In this document: in pieces, positions 37,797-39,768 of the stretch | Layout: every line of letters starts with the position of its first letter | Numbering within the stretch: the stretch's first letter is position 1 | Origin: Holdemanella porci | Lineage (GTDB): Bacteria > Bacillota_I > Bacilli_A > Erysipelotrichales > Erysipelotrichaceae | Assembly (NCBI RefSeq): GCF_019052655.1 | Contig: NZ_JAHQVB010000013.1 | Coordinates: 1 to 39,768 of the forward strand | Length of the DNA stretch: 39,768 nucleotides | Direction: 5' to 3' | Notes under the pieces: model-generated | Told to the model about the DNA's origin: nothing | The model's database searches: none | Seen by the model: only the letters and a program-made list of their open reading frames with translations | Position numbers and translations under genes: made by a program

Positions 37797-38534
37797 ATGC
37801 AAAATTCAAAGAAAAGAAAGTTGAAACCACAAAACCTACTTATTGTTTTGGCATGTATATGTTTGATTATAGGAACTTTCGTAGTTTTATTATCAAATCA
37901 CTCAGCTTCTAATTCAGACTCAAAGGCAAAAACAGTCAATAAACATTACGAAACGATTGCGACTGTCATGATTGATGCTGGACATGGTGGTTATGATGGG
38001 GGAACCGTTGCAGAAGATGGTACTACCGAAAAAGATTTAACTTTGGCTTTAGCTTTAGAAACAGGTAAACAACTAAAAAAACTAAATCCAGAAATCAAAG
38101 TTGTCTATACTCGTACAAGCGATAAAGTAACGTGGTCAGAAGATGAAACAGAGGATTTAAAAGCGAGAGTTAAGATGGCAAAAAAAGAAAAAGCCGATTA
38201 TTTCTTCTCATTCCATATCAATTCAAATGAAGATCCTACTTGTTCTGGATATGTTTCTTATATTCGTCAAGACGATAAAGCAAGTGAACAGATCACAGAA
38301 TATATATGTAAAAACTTATCTGGTTTAGATTGGACACATGACCGTGGTACTCTTACAACTGAATTTTATCCTCTACATGTGGTTGATGAGCAAAAAATTC
38401 CAGCCATATTATTTGAAGCTGGTTTTAGTACGAATACCAAGGAAATACAAAAGCTTAAAAATTCAACAAATCAAAAGAAGGTTGCCCAGGCTATTGCGAA
38501 GGCTTTCAACAAATATATTACTGAAAACAAATAA
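37797..38534 (+). CDS. N-acetylmuramoyl-L-alanine amidase (Amidase_3), membrane anchored
   Basis: 245 residues. One N-terminal membrane helix (about 13-32) and a short linker precede an Amidase_3 domain that cuts the bond between MurNAc and L-Ala in peptidoglycan. Zinc ligands and catalytic Glu are visible: DAGHGGYDGG (His), TTEKDL (Glu), FSFHINSN (His), and LFEAGF (Glu). No Shine-Dalgarno precedes the ATG, and the promoter geometry predicts a leaderless mRNA. It ends before a good terminator. Confidence 0.93.
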   Translation: MQNSKKRKLKPQNLLIVLACICLIIGTFVVLLSNHSASNSDSKAKTVNKHYETIATVMIDAGHGGYDGGTVAEDGTTEKDLTLALALETGKQLKKLNPEIKVVYTRTSDKVTWSEDETEDLKARVKMAKKEKADYFFSFHINSNEDPTCSGYVSYIRQDDKASEQITEYICKNLSGLDWTHDRGTLTTEFYPLHVVDEQKIPAILFEAGFSTNTKEIQKLKNSTNQKKVAQAIAKAFNKYITENK

Positions 38535-38588
38535 ATAAAAAACCGATATCAATCCAATGTCATTAAGTTAAGAAATGGCATCTTTTAA

Positions 38589-38618
38589 GAGGAACACAAA
38601 AAATGTGCTCCTTTTTTT
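38589..38618 (+). terminator. Terminator of the amidase gene
   Basis: AGGA-CAC/GTG-TCCT stem with one A/C mismatch and a 7-base loop, followed by seven T. Confidence 0.75.
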
Positions 38619-38663
38619 ATAGAAAATTTGAATTTTTTTGTTGACATACAGATTGAAATGTGT

Positions 38664-38691
38664 GGCCTATTATCATTTCTGATAATAGGCC
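38664..38691 (+). other. Perfect 12-bp inverted repeat in the transposase leader
   Basis: GGCCTATTATCA, loop TTTC, TGATAATAGGCC. It lies 25 bases before the transposase ribosome binding site and has no T run, so it is not a plain terminator. A TTGACA (38641-38646) stands upstream, without a well-spaced -10. It may be an RNA structure damping readthrough expression of the transposase, or part of the element end. Confidence 0.6.
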
Positions 38692-38725
38692 AATTGTTTA
38701 TAGGTATATGTTTTTGGAGGTACTT

Positions 38726-39768
38726 ATGAACAATTATAAATCGTTAAAAAAGCAGTTGAAATTCTGCATCAAAACTATGAATGATTCTTCTTCTCTATTT
38801 GTTGTCGATTCAAATAAGAATTTTACCCGAAAAAGAAAACATCTTTTTGGAAGCACTCTTTTCAATGTGCTTTTATTAGAGTCCGGATCTTTAAAAGATG
38901 AAATGTTTAAATTGTTTGGATATAAACTTGATACACCTACAGCTTCTTCATTTGTACAAGCACGTAGTAAGATTCGCCCTGATGCATTCCATACATTATT
39001 CAATATGTTCAATGAACGAACACAGAGAATCAAGCTTCACAAAGGTTATCGACTTCTTGCTGTTGATGGTTCTGTTCTGCCTATCAGCAGTGCTATCAAA
39101 GATAGTAAAACCACTTTTTATAAAGCTAATAATTCGAATAAGCCTTTCTCCGCCTATCACCTGAATACAAGCTACGATCTATTGGAATGTACTTATGATG
39201 ATATTGTTCTTCAAGGAAATGCTGTGATGAATGAAAATGGCGCATTCAATGAAATAGTGGATAGATATGATGGTCCTAAAGCTATTTTCATTGCAGACAG
39301 AGGCTATGAATCTATCAATTCTTTTGTGAAAGTAGGTATGAAGAACAATAAGTATTTGATCAGAGTAAAAGATATTCATTCTAGAACAAGCGTACTGCGT
39401 AGTTTTGGCCCTTTTCCAAACACAGAATTTGATATGCATGTCCGTCGTACCTTGACTACAAAACAAACGAATGAAATAAAAGCCCATCCTGAAATATATA
39501 AGTTTGTCCCTAAGAATCAGAGATTTGATTTTTTTGACGGAAGCCCTTATTTTGATTTTGAATGTCGTGTTGTACGTTTTAAAATAAGTGATGATACTTA
39601 CGAAAGTATTATTACAAATTTAGATGAATCCGAATTCAATATACAAGATATCAAAGAACTGTACCACCTTCGTTGGGAGATCGAAACAAGCTATCGTGAA
39701 TTGAAATATCATTTAGATTTAAATACATTGCATTCAAAGAAAAGAATGTTTATAGAGCAGGAAATCTA
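38726..39768 (+). CDS. IS4-family transposase, cut by the right window edge
   Basis: At least 347 residues; the frame is open to the last base. DDE-type signatures are visible: AVDGSVLPI (first Asp), FIADRGYESI (second Asp), and LYHLRWEIETSYRELKYHLDL (the Y-x2-R-x3-E-x6-K like Glu motif). The N-terminal TRKRKHLFGSTLFNVLLLESG also fits IS4-type enzymes. GGAGG lies 5 bases before the ATG. The right end and both terminal inverted repeats cannot be seen, so the exact element is not named. No target duplication could be identified. Confidence 0.92.
   Translation, partial: MNNYKSLKKQLKFCIKTMNDSSSLFVVDSNKNFTRKRKHLFGSTLFNVLLLESGSLKDEMFKLFGYKLDTPTASSFVQARSKIRPDAFHTLFNMFNERTQRIKLHKGYRLLAVDGSVLPISSAIKDSKTTFYKANNSNKPFSAYHLNTSYDLLECTYDDIVLQGNAVMNENGAFNEIVDRYDGPKAIFIADRGYESINSFVKVGMKNNKYLIRVKDIHSRTSVLRSFGPFPNTEFDMHVRRTLTTKQTNEIKAHPEIYKFVPKNQRFDFFDGSPYFDFECRVVRFKISDDTYESIITNLDESEFNIQDIKELYHLRWEIETSYRELKYHLDLNTLHSKKRMFIEQEI

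Noticed and set aside
38734..39487. Minus-strand ORFs at the right end (38734-39033, 39179-39487)
   Set aside because: They are shadows of the plus-strand transposase frame, which runs to the window edge and has all DDE motifs.

Overview
The window looks like chromosomal DNA of a low-GC Gram-positive bacterium, most likely of the Erysipelotrichia. The AT-rich codon use, strong AGGAGG ribosome binding sites, TTGACA/TATAAT promoters, a T-box riboswitch, a CsbB/GtcA/YfhO-type glycosylation set and the conserved tmk-holB-ricT-rsmI order all point to Firmicutes. The family-level guess is inference.

Layout. 1-110: promoter and leader of an rRNA operon that runs off the left edge. 156-1058: a membrane-anchored serine hydrolase of the class A beta-lactamase fold. 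1110-9833 (minus): purine operon purE-purL-purF-purM-purN-purH, preceded by a short leader with a mini-ORF and a terminator. 10160-13942 (minus): two paralogous peptide-type ABC transporter binding lipoproteins; the first is controlled by a T-box plus a Trp-Trp-Trp leader peptide. 14058-17268 (minus): rsmI, ricT, holB, tmk. 17458-18327 (minus): purC, detached from the other pur genes. 18415-21086: a metal efflux ATPase and a separate HMA domain protein, with a divergent ArsR/SmtB repressor. 21358-27209 (plus): F-type ATP synthase operon, with no free delta gene and a delta-like domain fused to alpha. 27258-27857: debris of a D-lactate dehydrogenase gene. 27858-29601: an SRAP protein and an alpha-L-fucosidase. 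29598-33174 (minus): a three-gene cell-envelope glycosylation operon with a frameshift in the YfhO member. 33305-36503 (plus): a secreted PIG-L deacetylase and a two-component system. 36635-38534: a frameshifted DUF2798 gene, a YggS-type PLP protein and a cell-wall amidase. 38726-end: an IS4-like transposase cut by the right edge.

How the genes work together. The pur genes cover most steps from PRPP to IMP (PurF, PurN, PurL, PurM, PurE, PurC, PurH); purD, purK and purB are not in the window. The metal genes form a self-contained repressor/chaperone/efflux unit with shared operator-like repeats. The glycosylation operon and the deacetylase/two-component operon diverge from a region with phased TTAAGAA repeats, which suggests joint control of envelope modification.

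The most unusual observations are: (1) a T-box with a probable UGG specifier followed by a ten-codon leader peptide containing three Trp codons, whose stop lies 6 nt before the ribosome binding site of a transporter gene, an arrangement resembling the Bacillus at (anti-TRAP) leader; (2) an ATP synthase alpha subunit with the C-terminal domain of delta at its N-terminus and no separate delta gene; (3) a PurF whose glutaminase nucleophile Cys is Ser and whose other glutamine-site residues are also changed, in an otherwise complete operon.
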